Position numbers and translations under genes: made by a program. From the NCBI RefSeq assembly GCF_000332075.2, contig NZ_ALVU02000001.1, forward strand, positions 3,608,324-3,672,323: a DNA stretch of 64,000 nucleotides, written 5' to 3'. The notes below the pieces were generated by a model, which saw nothing but the letters and a program-made list of their open reading frames with translations, ran no database searches and was not told the origin of the DNA. How positions within the stretch are numbered: position 1 is the stretch's first letter; each line of letters starts with the position of its first letter. Source of the stretch: Synechocystis sp. PCC 7509 (lineage in GTDB: Bacteria > Cyanobacteriota > Cyanobacteriia > Cyanobacteriales > Chroococcidiopsidaceae). Below, piece after piece: positions 1 through 7,874 of the stretch.

Positions 1-2
1 TG

Positions 3-215
3 GGGCGCACTATTGAAGCAGGGGAGCCAGCCTTTGAGGAGTGGGTGCAAGCAGCGCACATAAACGATCCAACTATTAAAGAGGGTTTGGCGCGGATGTA
101 TGCCAACTACAATCGCTATGGTTTTCCTGGCGGCAACTCTTTAGTATTGCAAGCTATTCTCGGTCGAAATCCGCGATCGCTAAAACATTACATTTACGAG
201 CTAAAGAGCCGTTGA
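3..215 (+). CDS. C-terminal part of an NmrA-like NAD(P)-binding protein (cut by window start)
   Basis: An open frame enters from the window edge and ends at TGA 213-215, giving about 70 residues. The pattern (EEWVQAAHINDP, then EGLARMYANYNRYGFPGG, then NPRSLKHYI) is what I recognise from the C-terminal end of NmrA/SDR-like NAD(P)-binding regulators and reductases, where a late helix pair follows the Rossmann domain. The nucleotide-binding part lies outside the window, so substrate and role cannot be read. It is convergent with the methyltransferase gene that ends at 288. The family call is by eye. Confidence 0.55.
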   Translation, partial: GRTIEAGEPAFEEWVQAAHINDPTIKEGLARMYANYNRYGFPGGNSLVLQAILGRNPRSLKHYIYELKSR

Positions 216-287
216 GAATCAATTGTCCCAGAATTTACAGGTGGTAATATTTGGCGTTTTAAAGTAGCAAGTAACCGTTGATGACTT

Positions 288-995
288 TTAATCAGGTGAT
301 GTTCGCCTTGAATACCAAGCATGAATAAGTAGATTCTGAAAAAATAGCACAGGTGGATCAAAGCCAGCCGATGCAATAATTGATGCAACTTCCTGGGGTG
401 GCAGCACAGCAACATCATGACCATAAGCAGCGCGCATTTTTTCAATGTCGTCCTCCGGCAATTCGGCAGACTTCATCATTCGTAGCCAAATCTCAAGAAG
501 GCTTTGATAGTCTGAAGTAGACATATCAGAAGCTATATCAGAACTGATCAAATATCCTTGGGGGCGAAGTCGTAAAGCAATTTGGTTAAAAAAGTTGCGC
601 CTCTCCTCTTTCTCCATAATAAAGTGAGAAACCACAAGGCAAGTCGCCGCATCAAAGGAGTCTGATTCGGGCAGTGAATCGAGATAACCTTCGTGAAAAG
701 TGCAACGGGATGTGATGCCACCTTCTTCAACGCGCTGACGACAAACATTAATCATCGCGATCGCAGGTTCTACCGCCGTAAATTGCCATAGTGGAAATGC
801 TTGAGCTAGATTAATCAATTCCGATCCAGTTCCTACACCGACGCAAAGTATCCGGGCATCGGCAGGAAGCTCAGATAGTATGGCGCGGATCAATAAATCA
901 AGGGAGTCGCGGATTGGAGCCAACTTAGCCCACCTTTGATCGTAGGCAGAAGCAGTTTTTTGGTCAAAAACAATAGCTGGTTGTTGATTTTTCAT
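288..995 (-). CDS. class I SAM-dependent methyltransferase
   Basis: This 235-residue protein is predicted to transfer a methyl group from S-adenosylmethionine to an unknown substrate. Motif I (ILCVGVGTGSEL, about residues 49-60) is the glycine-rich SAM loop, and the acidic end of strand 2 (AVEP, about 74-77) should hold the ribose hydroxyls. The later FDAATCLVVSHFI segment and the LRPQGYLISSDI segment fit motifs II and III of the Rossmann-like methyltransferase fold. The length is normal for a stand-alone enzyme. No signal peptide or membrane segment is seen, so it is cytosolic. It stands alone between a convergent NmrA-like gene and a zinc-ribbon fragment, so context does not give the substrate. 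Confidence 0.85.
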   Translation of the reverse strand: MKNQQPAIVFDQKTASAYDQRWAKLAPIRDSLDLLIRAILSELPADARILCVGVGTGSELINLAQAFPLWQFTAVEPAIAMINVCRQRVEEGGITSRCTFHEGYLDSLPESDSFDAATCLVVSHFIMEKEERRNFFNQIALRLRPQGYLISSDIASDMSTSDYQSLLEIWLRMMKSAELPEDDIEKMRAAYGHDVAVLPPQEVASIIASAGFDPPVLFFQNLLIHAWYSRRTSPD

Positions 996-1011
996 GTGGG
1001 GAAGTCAATAA

Positions 1012-1281
1012 GAGAGCAAGCAATTAGTTTTTGTTGAGGAAGTAGATAACAGCAAATCTAACTTAATATGCCCCTACTGTGGCAGAGCGCCGAACGCTAA
1101 AAAAGGCAAAATAAAAGAACACCATTTTGCTCATGATGGGGAAACCTGCAATTTAGTTGTCAAGAGAAAACCGCGTGATATTCCGCATCTACCGTTGTAC
1201 GATGCTTTCAATATCTATTTGACAGGCAAGCAATTAGAGCGGCTTAAAAAACTATGGCACAGGTACAAATTTCATAAATAG
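1012..1281 (+). pseudogene. CoiA-like zinc-ribbon protein fragment
   Basis: An open frame bounded by stops at 1009-1011 and 1279-1281 encodes about 89 residues and has no convincing start codon. It contains CPYCGRAP, then GKIKEHHFAHDGETC, a CxxC plus HFAH arrangement that resembles the zinc-ribbon region of competence CoiA-like nucleases. No nuclease domain follows. It ends with a lysine-rich helix (LKKLWHRYKFHK). I read it as the remnant of a larger gene; a small functional zinc-binding protein started from TTG or GTG is possible but less likely. Confidence 0.4.
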
Positions 1282-1309
1282 CGGTATTAATCGCCTCGCA
1301 GTGCTGCCA

Positions 1310-2626
1310 TTATGAGTTGTTTGCATCAGAACCCTGTAGACGTTTATTCAAAACAGGAGCTTGAGTGGATATTACTTGTTCGATGACATCAGCAGCATAG
1401 CACACTCCTCCTGCCTCCTGAATAGCGGAGCATAACTTCGCTGCATTATCTCGATAAGTACGCTCTTCCAACACTTTCTTAATAGCCATCTTTAATTTAG
1501 GAACATTCAGTTTGGTAAGGGGTACGACTTCACCTGCACCAACTCGTGCGACCCTTGCTGCCATGCCTGGTTGATCGGTGGTAATTGGAATAGCAACCAT
1601 TGGAACTCCACTACTTAAACAACTTAATGCTGTGCTGCCTGCATGAGTAATCACTAGGTGAGAACGGTTAATGAGTTGTTGATGAGGAGGGAAAGCAACT
1701 ACAATTGGATTCCCAGGAAAATCAGCCTTCGATACATCTGCTTTAGCATTTCCTAGGGAAATTACTAACTGAGCATCAATATCCAAGCAGGCTTCGGCAA
1801 TGCAATGAAAAATTTTCCAATTTTGGTTCTGCAACGTTCCTAGAGTTGCATATATTAAGGGCTTACCGTTTAATACGTCAAAAGAGAAATGCTGTCTATT
1901 TAAGGATACAGGTTCTATATCTGAGGGATTCTTGAGAGGTCCTGCATAATGAAACCACGGTGCGATTTTTTGCCGGGGAAAATCGAGTTCTTGAGGTAAT
2001 TGAGATATCTGAGCAAGTTTTGAATAGGAATCAGTCCGCTTGTAATGAGGTGGCAAATGCCATGTTTTTCTCTGCTGAACCAATACATCCCAAATAGATC
2101 GAGTTAGATAATTAGTTAGAACATTCCCTAACTGATTTCGCAGTTTAGCCCACCAAACATTTTTATATGTCCAGTGAGTGAAATAAGGAGGAACCCCAGG
2201 TTCTGTATTAATGGGCAATGCATTGCAGACTGTAATAAAAGGTAAGTTTAGATAGTCGGCGATAGTTCCCCCAGCACTTGTAACTTGATCGATAAGAAGA
2301 ACATCTATTTGAGCGTTACGAATAGCGTCAGGAGCATCACGAAACAACATACTAGCTTCTTTCTTAAAAAATTGGATGGCAAATTTTAAGCCTTCTAATC
2401 CAGTTAATTGTCCTAATTGAGCATACATACTTTCTATGCTGCCAAGGGGAAAATCCCTACCCCCGATTTCACAAAATTCCAAGTTAGACTGAGAAATTTT
2501 TTCCTTTACTTCTGGCACACCAAACAACAGGACATTGTGTCCGCGACGCAGCAATTCAATCCCCAAATTGCACATTGGATTTAAATGACCGATTGCACCA
2601 GGACATAGAATACCAATACGAGACAT
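1310..2626 (-). CDS. GT1-family glycosyltransferase (MGT/UGT-like)
   Basis: This 438-residue protein has the GT-B layout of nucleotide-sugar-dependent glycosyltransferases acting on small molecules. The N-terminus (GILCPGAIGHLNPMCNLG, about residues 5-22) matches the acceptor-side start with its GHLNP motif. The C-terminal donor-binding signature is at about 327-357 (THAGSTALSCLSSGVP, then TTDQP). Macrolide and zeaxanthin glucosyltransferases share this pattern; the acceptor cannot be read here. The length is normal. It is transcribed away from the IS at 2663-3682. The NRPS remnant beyond that IS hints at a former natural-product locus, but that link is inference. Confidence 0.85.
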   Translation of the reverse strand: MSRIGILCPGAIGHLNPMCNLGIELLRRGHNVLLFGVPEVKEKISQSNLEFCEIGGRDFPLGSIESMYAQLGQLTGLEGLKFAIQFFKKEASMLFRDAPDAIRNAQIDVLLIDQVTSAGGTIADYLNLPFITVCNALPINTEPGVPPYFTHWTYKNVWWAKLRNQLGNVLTNYLTRSIWDVLVQQRKTWHLPPHYKRTDSYSKLAQISQLPQELDFPRQKIAPWFHYAGPLKNPSDIEPVSLNRQHFSFDVLNGKPLIYATLGTLQNQNWKIFHCIAEACLDIDAQLVISLGNAKADVSKADFPGNPIVVAFPPHQQLINRSHLVITHAGSTALSCLSSGVPMVAIPITTDQPGMAARVARVGAGEVVPLTKLNVPKLKMAIKKVLEERTYRDNAAKLCSAIQEAGGVCYAADVIEQVISTQAPVLNKRLQGSDANNS

Positions 2627-2662
2627 ATAGATTAATGGTTAAGAAAGCAAGTCACTTTAGTA

Positions 2663-2769
2663 TAGACCTCTTGCAAAAGTAGGTGTTAGAATTGGGAGAA
2701 AAAGATGAGATAGAAACAATAATGACTTATAAACAAGTAAAAAAGCTGACTTCTGAAGAATTCAAACAC
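2663..2769 (+). mobile_element. truncated left end of an IS, first of two tandem copies
   Basis: The 18-bp end TAGACCTCTTGCAAAAGT occurs at 2663-2680 and again at 2770-2787. After the first copy a short frame starts at the ATG near 2718 and reads MTYKQVKKLTSEEFKH before a stop. This parallels the N-terminus of the second copy's transposase (MKYEEAKKLIPTECKR). The first copy therefore breaks off within its transposase gene exactly where the second copy begins. Confidence 0.65.
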
Positions 2770-3682
2770 TAGACCTCTTGCAAAAGTGTTAATTGAGATA
2801 GAGTGAGTAGACATACTCAGGAAATTGTTGATGAAATACGAGGAAGCTAAAAAGCTCATTCCAACTGAATGTAAGCGTTTATGTGGCGTATATCCAGAAA
2901 CTTTTGAGCTAATGGTGGAAATAGTAAAAGTTTATCAAAAGCAGAAAAAAGTTTTGGGAAGACCGAGCAAACTTAGTACAGAAGACCAGGTTCTTATGAC
3001 TCTAGAATATTTAAGAGAATACAGAACTTATTTTCATATTGCCAAAGATTGGGGTGTATATGAATCTACAGCTTTTCGGATAATTAGAAAAGTGGAAGAT
3101 GTTTTGATAAAATCATCCAGTTTTAAGTTGCCAGGAAAAAAGAAGCTATGGGAAAGTGAAGCCGAACCCAAAGTAATAGTAATAGACGTGACGGAATCGA
3201 AAATTGAACGCCCAAAAAAAACAGAAGCGATGCTATTCCGGAAAAAAAAGAAATCACACGATTGTTGTCTCAAGTGGTTGCCAACCAAGAAACAGGCGAA
3301 ATCATCTGTACTTTTTTTGGGCAAGGAGGAAGCCATGATTTCAAGCTTTTTAAGTTAAGTAAATTAAAAATAAGAGAAGAACTTATTTGTTTAGGCGACA
3401 AAGGATATCAAGGCATTAAAAGATACCATAATAAAAGCTTAACACCTAAAAAGAAACCAAAAAATTCACGCTTAAGTCAAGAAGATAAACGGCAAAATCA
3501 ACAACTAGCAAGGGCAGAGAATTATTATCGAACATATCAACAGAAAACTCAAAATATTCAGGATATTATCAGAAAAATATCGCAATCGGCGCAGAAGATT
3601 TGGCTTAAGATTCAACTTAATAGCTGGACTCTATAACTATGAACTTATGAGAGCTAATACTATCCCTAATTAACTTTTGCAA
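2770..3682 (+). mobile_element. decayed IS element with DDE transposase (IS5-like group)
   Basis: The left end TAGACCTCTTGCAAAAGT (2770-2787) is partly mirrored by ACTTTTGCAA at 3673-3682, so only the inner ten bases of the right inverted repeat are kept. The body of about 0.9 kb carries one transposase gene broken into several frames. The right end abuts the NRPS remnant directly. No target duplication is visible. Confidence 0.7.
2825..3672 (+). pseudogene. DDE transposase, frameshifted remnant
   Basis: The first frame (2825-3358) has an N-terminal helix-turn-helix region (DQVLMTLEYLREYRTYFHIAKDWGV) and the first catalytic aspartate context (VIVIDVTESKIERPKK). After an A-rich run near 3215-3260 the protein continues in another frame (3262-3636) with TGEIICTFFG, SHDFKLFK and the second catalytic context (CLGDKGYQG). 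A further shift near 3540-3600 returns RFGLRFNLIAGLYNYEL, ending at the TAA near 3670. At least two frame changes separate the conserved blocks, so the enzyme is almost certainly dead. The blocks are those of IS5-like DDE_Tnp_4 transposases. Confidence 0.75.
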
Positions 3683-4003
3683 CACATCATTAATTTGGGT
3701 GCGATAAGCCTGATGTACTTCTTGCAATAAAGCTTGGGTTTCTTGCTGGCTCAGATATACAGATACAGTATTAGCCTCCGCTACAGTATTTTTGCCACCT
3801 GCATCATGATGATTGAGCAAATGCTGTACTATCTGTTCCCACAAATCGGGGTTACTTCCGGGCGCAACTTCTAATAATAGTGACTGATTCCAGTAGTGCG
3901 CGTCGGGTTGATTTTGTGCCAAAAACCAGTGCTGAATCGGTGTAAGGGGTACTGCACCTGTAATTAATCCTTGTTCTATGGCGGTAGTTTGATTTGTAGT
4001 TGC
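3683..4003 (-). pseudogene. nonribosomal peptide synthetase fragment (condensation/epimerization-type)
   Basis: The minus strand encodes ITGAVPLTPIQHWFLAQNQPDAHYWNQSLLLEV, an interrupted stretch, then EANTVSVYLSQQETQALLQEVHQAYRTQINDVL. These are typical of the start and middle of condensation or epimerization domains in cyanobacterial NRPSs (PLTPIQxWF; LSxxETxxLLxEVxxAYxTQINDVLL). The two blocks are too close together, so the interior is deleted. The coding sequence stops at the IS right end at 3682, just after INDVL, and there are no flanking NRPS domains. The annotated region is a dead remnant; the reading frame continues into IS sequence. Confidence 0.7.
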
Positions 4004-4137
4004 TGCAATTACAGCAGGCACTAGGTATGCCCTTGGTAGAGGTTTGGCTAGGGTTGCTGCATTTCCCTACGCCGCAACAGTGGGATAGCACGGGGGAGTT
4101 TTATCGGGATGCGCGGGATTTTTGGATTAAAAGGTAG
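4000..4137 (+). repeat. decayed copy (A) of the 3' end of the orphan gene at 12477-12695
   Basis: On the plus strand this reads LQLQALGMPLVEVWLGLL, then TGEFYRDARDFWIKR and a stop. It closely matches the C-terminal half of the 72-residue product encoded at 12477-12695. A third, worse copy lies at 13139-13262. Only the 3' part is present; upstream sequence belongs to the NRPS remnant on the other strand. Confidence 0.7.
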
Positions 4138-4331
4138 AAATTAATTTGAATCGCACTTGCTAAATTCAGGGCATAGGAAACAAAACTCTGTAGATTTAAT
4201 AATGGCATTGTAGGTATTTTTTACGCCTTGAGAGTCAATAATTATTACTGCCTCGCCCACTTGACTTTTTCCCTTGCTCACTACTTTCCCTATTCTCCCT
4301 TTTCAAGGTTTTAGGCACAAAACCCCAACTC

Positions 4332-4345
4332 GTAGTTTGAGATAC
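4332..4345 (+). promoter_or_regulatory. candidate NtcA-binding site upstream of the LuxR-type gene
   Basis: GTAGTTTGAGATAC fits the NtcA consensus GTA-N8-TAC exactly. It ends 26 bases before the ATG at 4372. Unlike the two sites at 5911 and 7311, no good TAN3T -10 hexamer lies 22-23 bases downstream, so it may not be a class II activator site. It might repress or autoregulate, or the match may be chance. Confidence 0.4.
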
Positions 4346-4352
4346 AAAACTC

Positions 4353-4371
4353 TGAGTCAATTTAAGACTCA
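4353..4371 (+). promoter_or_regulatory. inverted repeat just before the LuxR-type start (possible operator)
   Basis: TGAGTC (4353-4358) and GACTCA (4366-4371) form a 6-bp inverted repeat with a 7-base spacer, ending directly before the ATG at 4372. LuxR-family dimers commonly bind inverted repeats of this size, so autoregulation is plausible. This is inference from position alone. Confidence 0.3.
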
Positions 4372-5790
4372 ATGAGGTTAGATATTTTATTTTCTAGTTT
4401 GATGCATGGCTTGCTCGACTCGACGCGAATTTTATTTGACTTGCAACAAGCAAACAAAATTGCTCAAAGCTTGTCTGGCTGCCTAGAACTAGAGGAAATT
4501 GCTCATCGAGTTACCGATGGTTTGGTAGAGAAATTTGACCAGTGTTTAGCTCGGCTTTGGCTAGTTGAACCAGACCAAACTAGCTTAAAACTCATTGCTT
4601 CGGCGGGAATGTACCGTCATACTAATGGTTTCTTTTCCCGCGTACCGATGGGGGCATTTAAAGTAGGCAAAATTGCTCAGAATCACGTTTCTTTTTTAAG
4701 TAACAATTTAGCTGGGGAACCTTGGGTAGGCAATAAAGAATGGGCAAGGTCTAATAATATTCATGGGTTTGCTGGGTATCCTTTGATCATTAACGACAAA
4801 GCTATTGGCGTTCTAGCAGTCTTTAGTAATCAAGCGTTAGAGCTAGAGTTTTTGGAAGTATTACAAACTCTTTGTACGATCACTGCGGTTGCTTTAGATA
4901 CTGCCATGCAATACCAAAAGATTAAACAGTCTTGGCAAGCAAATGATAATACTTCTAACTTAAGTTTATGCGATCGCTTAGTTACTATTCTCAGCACTAC
5001 TCGATTGACTTTGATAGGAACAGAAAAACCATTAAATCTACCTTTAAGTTATGTTTTTCTGCAAACTGCGGAAATTCTCAAACACCTTGAGTGTAATTCT
5101 TGTCGGCTAATTTATGGTGAAGATACGGCAAGTCTTGAAGCTATTTTCCCTATCAAGAGCGCTTTCAGTCCGCAGACGTGGATAGAGTTGTGCTTGAATG
5201 AACTATGTTTTATTGCTGCTTACTTAGGCGGCTCGTTGCATCAAGCTAGTATCGACGGACGAGCAATGCAAGTTGTGCTAAAACTTCCCTATAGTGGCGA
5301 AGTTTTAAAGCAGCAATTACAAATTAAGTGTCGTTCGCCGATTTTACAATTGGCTTTTACTCACCTATGTGTTTTAGCAGGTTTAACAATTGGCGATTGC
5401 GAAAATTTACCTCTGCTAACCGATGATATTACTAAGATACAGACCGCAAAATCGGTAATCTGGATTGAGCAAAAAGATCGAATACCTCAAGGAATTACCG
5501 CCAAGGTTAACTTATCTACGACTCCAGAACAATTGCGTTGCTGTGTAGAATCAGTAGTTAGCGGTCAATCTTGGGGCATTGAGGCGGAGGGAATAAAGCA
5601 AAACCTAAGCGATCGCGAATTAGAGATTTTGACTTTGTTAACCCAGGGTAAGCGCGATCGTGACATTGCTCAAGATTTAATTATTAGTGAAAGTACCGTC
5701 AAGTTTCACATGAATAATGTTTTAACCAAACTCAAGGCAAAAACTCGGTGTCAGGCGATCGCTTGTGCGATCATTAATGGTTTGATTTAA
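4372..5790 (+). CDS. GAF-domain LuxR-family transcriptional regulator
   Basis: This 472-residue protein has an N-terminal GAF-like sensor region (about 30-180; LARLWLVEPDQ, then FAGYPLIINDKAIGVLAVFS), a middle region of unknown fold (about 190-400), and a C-terminal LuxR helix-turn-helix (about 410-470; LSDRELEILTLLTQGKRDRDIA, then STVKFHMNNVLTKL). It is a cytosolic DNA-binding protein that probably senses a small molecule. It precedes the Nit1C-type cluster in the same direction, so local control is likely. ATG 4372 opens the frame; ATG 4402 is an alternative that would leave room for a leader if the NtcA-like site at 4332 is used. Confidence 0.85.
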   Translation: MRLDILFSSLMHGLLDSTRILFDLQQANKIAQSLSGCLELEEIAHRVTDGLVEKFDQCLARLWLVEPDQTSLKLIASAGMYRHTNGFFSRVPMGAFKVGKIAQNHVSFLSNNLAGEPWVGNKEWARSNNIHGFAGYPLIINDKAIGVLAVFSNQALELEFLEVLQTLCTITAVALDTAMQYQKIKQSWQANDNTSNLSLCDRLVTILSTTRLTLIGTEKPLNLPLSYVFLQTAEILKHLECNSCRLIYGEDTASLEAIFPIKSAFSPQTWIELCLNELCFIAAYLGGSLHQASIDGRAMQVVLKLPYSGEVLKQQLQIKCRSPILQLAFTHLCVLAGLTIGDCENLPLLTDDITKIQTAKSVIWIEQKDRIPQGITAKVNLSTTPEQLRCCVESVVSGQSWGIEAEGIKQNLSDRELEILTLLTQGKRDRDIAQDLIISESTVKFHMNNVLTKLKAKTRCQAIACAIINGLI

Positions 5791-5910
5791 CACAAGGTAA
5801 ACTTTTTCTATGGCACTCTTGGCATTACCTATTGATTTAGCTAGGTCATAGCATCTACAACAAATGCGATTGCACCTTCACCTAGTCTTATTGCTAAACT
5901 TAAATCCAAA

Positions 5911-5953
5911 GTATTGAGAGCTACAAAAGACTTACTCAGCCAGCACTTAATCT
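5911..5953 (+). promoter_or_regulatory. NtcA-dependent class II promoter before the flavoprotein gene
   Basis: GTATTGAGAGCTAC (5911-5924) fits GTA-N8-TAC exactly. After 23 bases comes TAATCT (5948-5953), a good TAN3T -10 element, which is the spacing expected for NtcA activation. It predicts a transcript start near 5960. The 12 bases AGCACTTAATCT (5942-5953) recur identically in the promoter at 7311-7353. Confidence 0.7.
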
Positions 5954-5983
5954 GACAGTACATTGCTGGAGCAAAGAGTAGTT

Positions 5984-7225
5984 ATGAAAAATCATTATCC
6001 TATAGTTATTGTGGGCGGCGGTCAAGCGGGATTATCTCTAAGTTACTGCTTGAAGGAAAAAGGCTTTGAGCATATTGTCTTTGAAAAAAATACCATTGGC
6101 TACTCCTGGCGTTCTAAACGTTGGGATTCTTTTTGCTTGGTGACTCCCAATTGGCAATGTAAGTTACCTGGTTATCACTACTTTGGCGATGAACCAGAAG
6201 GGTTTATGCAAAAAGACCAAATTGTTCAATACATTGAAGATTATGCCGCTTCTTTTGCGCCACCAATTAGAGAAGGCGTAGAAGTGTTAAAAGTGCGGAG
6301 TTTTCAAGGTGAATTTGCTGTAACTACTACCATTGGCGAATATACAGCAGATAATGTTGCGATCGCATCTGGTAGCTATCATCGCCCCAAAATCCCCCCA
6401 GTAGCCCAAAATCTCGATAAATCTATCCTGCAATTACATTCTTCTGAATATAAAAATCCCCAATCTTTACCCGATACTGTATTAGTTGTAGGGACTGGAC
6501 AATCTGGCTGTCAAATTGCCGAAGATTTGCATCTTGAAGGGAAAAAAGTACATTTGTGTGTTGGTAGCGCTCCTAGATCACCACGCAGATATCGCGGTAA
6601 AGATGTCGTGGAATGGTTAGATAAAATGGGTCACTACGATTTACCCGTTGACAAACATCCGCAAAAAGAGCAAGTTCGCGCCAAAACTAACCATTATGTA
6701 ACCGGACGCGATGGCGGGAGAGAGATTGACTTGCGCCAATTTGCTTTAGAAGGAATGCAATTGTATGGATCTTTGCATGACGTTACAAGTCCTTATCTAC
6801 ACTTTCGAGACAATTTGCAGCAAAATTTAGATGGCGCGGATGCGGTGGCGGAAAATATCAAAAAAAACATTGATAAATTTATTGACTCTAACCAGATTCA
6901 AGCACCTGTAGAACCGGACTATCAACCAGTTTGGCAGCCTGAAAAGGCGAAACCTTTACTTGATTACCAACAAGCAAATATTGGCGCGGTTATTTGGTGT
7001 ACGGGTTATCATTCCGATTTTAGTTGGATAGAAATCCCGGTATTTGACGATAAAGGCTATCCCCAACACGATCGCGGTGTAACGGCTCATAAAGGCTTGT
7101 ATTTTCTCGGTTTGCCTTGGTTATATACTTGGGGATCGGGTAGATTTTCGGGAATAGCAAGAGATGCGGGTTATTTGAGCGATCGCATTGCAGCTAATCA
7201 AAATATTTTGCAGTCTGTTCGTTAA
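5984..7225 (+). CDS. flavin-dependent oxidoreductase of the Nit1C cluster (MSMEG_0569-like)
   Basis: This product of about 413 residues begins with an FAD-binding Rossmann motif (IVIVGGGQAGLSLSYCL). A second dinucleotide motif in the middle (VLVVGTGQSGCQIAEDL) fits NAD(P)H binding, as in flavin monooxygenases and related MSMEG_0569-family proteins found in Nit1C clusters. GAVIWCTGYHSDFSWIE near the C-terminus is the conserved ATG/CTGY-type motif of this superfamily. The substrate is unknown. ATG 5984 is preferred over TTG 5963 because the predicted transcript start near 5960 would leave almost no leader for the latter. It is separated from the next gene by a second promoter, so the two can be expressed independently. 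Confidence 0.85.
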   Translation: MKNHYPIVIVGGGQAGLSLSYCLKEKGFEHIVFEKNTIGYSWRSKRWDSFCLVTPNWQCKLPGYHYFGDEPEGFMQKDQIVQYIEDYAASFAPPIREGVEVLKVRSFQGEFAVTTTIGEYTADNVAIASGSYHRPKIPPVAQNLDKSILQLHSSEYKNPQSLPDTVLVVGTGQSGCQIAEDLHLEGKKVHLCVGSAPRSPRRYRGKDVVEWLDKMGHYDLPVDKHPQKEQVRAKTNHYVTGRDGGREIDLRQFALEGMQLYGSLHDVTSPYLHFRDNLQQNLDGADAVAENIKKNIDKFIDSNQIQAPVEPDYQPVWQPEKAKPLLDYQQANIGAVIWCTGYHSDFSWIEIPVFDDKGYPQHDRGVTAHKGLYFLGLPWLYTWGSGRFSGIARDAGYLSDRIAANQNILQSVR

Positions 7226-7310
7226 GTACCTATCTAAATCAATAGGTATAGAGAGAAGTTTAGTAACCAAAGCCATCGCAACTAGCTTTATTGTTAGACC
7301 TAAAACTTTC

Positions 7311-7353
7311 GTATTTATAAATACAAAACCCTTATTCCGGTAGCACTTAATCT
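7311..7353 (+). promoter_or_regulatory. NtcA-dependent class II promoter before the Nit1C operon
   Basis: GTATTTATAAATAC (7311-7324) is a perfect GTA-N8-TAC site and fully palindromic. TAATCT (7348-7353) lies 23 bases downstream as the -10 element, predicting a start near 7360. The element AGCACTTAATCT is shared with the promoter at 5911-5953. A clear AAAGGAG ribosome-binding site follows at about 7377-7383. Confidence 0.75.
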
Positions 7354-7389
7354 AGCAAAACGATAAACAGTTTTGCAAAGGAGAACATT

Positions 7390-7872
7390 ATGCCTGAAGT
7401 TACAACACCCGCACACCAAACTGGTGACTTTTTTGTCGATTACGAAGAAAAAGTATTTCCCGATGTCAAAGCTGAACCCGGAGAAAAAGCCTTAGTTACC
7501 TTTCATACTGTCGCCTTTGAAGGTTCGATTGGTTTTGTAAACTTGCTTCAAGCTACCCGTTTGCAGCGTAAAGGTTTTGAAACAGCAGTTTTACTCTACG
7601 GGCCAGGCGTAACACTCGGAATTCAACGCGGCTTTCCTAAGCTTGGTGATGAACCATTCCCCGGTCAGCAAAACTTTAATAACCAAATTACTAAATTTAT
7701 GTCAGAAGGTGGCAAAGTATACGCCTGTCGCTTTGCACTGCAAGCACTCTACGGACATGGCGAACCTTCTTTAATTCCAGGGATTCGTCCAATTAATCCT
7801 CTTGATGTCCTCGATCTAATTTTGATGCATCGCAAAGATAACGCCTTTATTCTCGATACCTGGACACTGTAA
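7390..7872 (+). CDS. Sll0783-type nitrogen-starvation protein (MSMEG_0572 family)
   Basis: This 160-residue protein is cytosolic, with no signal or membrane segment. It has the conserved body [29 protein letters not shown], interrupted by strain-specific residues, then [14 protein letters not shown] and [39 protein letters not shown] recognise this as the Sll0783/MSMEG_0572 group, known in Synechocystis as a protein strongly induced by nitrogen starvation and needed for normal polyhydroxybutyrate accumulation. The chemistry is not established. It starts behind a strong AAAGGAG site and lies 2 bases before the nitrilase gene, so it is probably the first gene of the operon driven by the NtcA-type promoter at 7311. 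Confidence 0.85.
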   Translation: MPEVTTPAHQTGDFFVDYEEKVFPDVKAEPGEKALVTFHTVAFEGSIGFVNLLQATRLQRKGFETAVLLYGPGVTLGIQRGFPKLGDEPFPGQQNFNNQITKFMSEGGKVYACRFALQALYGHGEPSLIPGIRPINPLDVLDLILMHRKDNAFILDTWTL

Positions 7873-7874
7873 AT

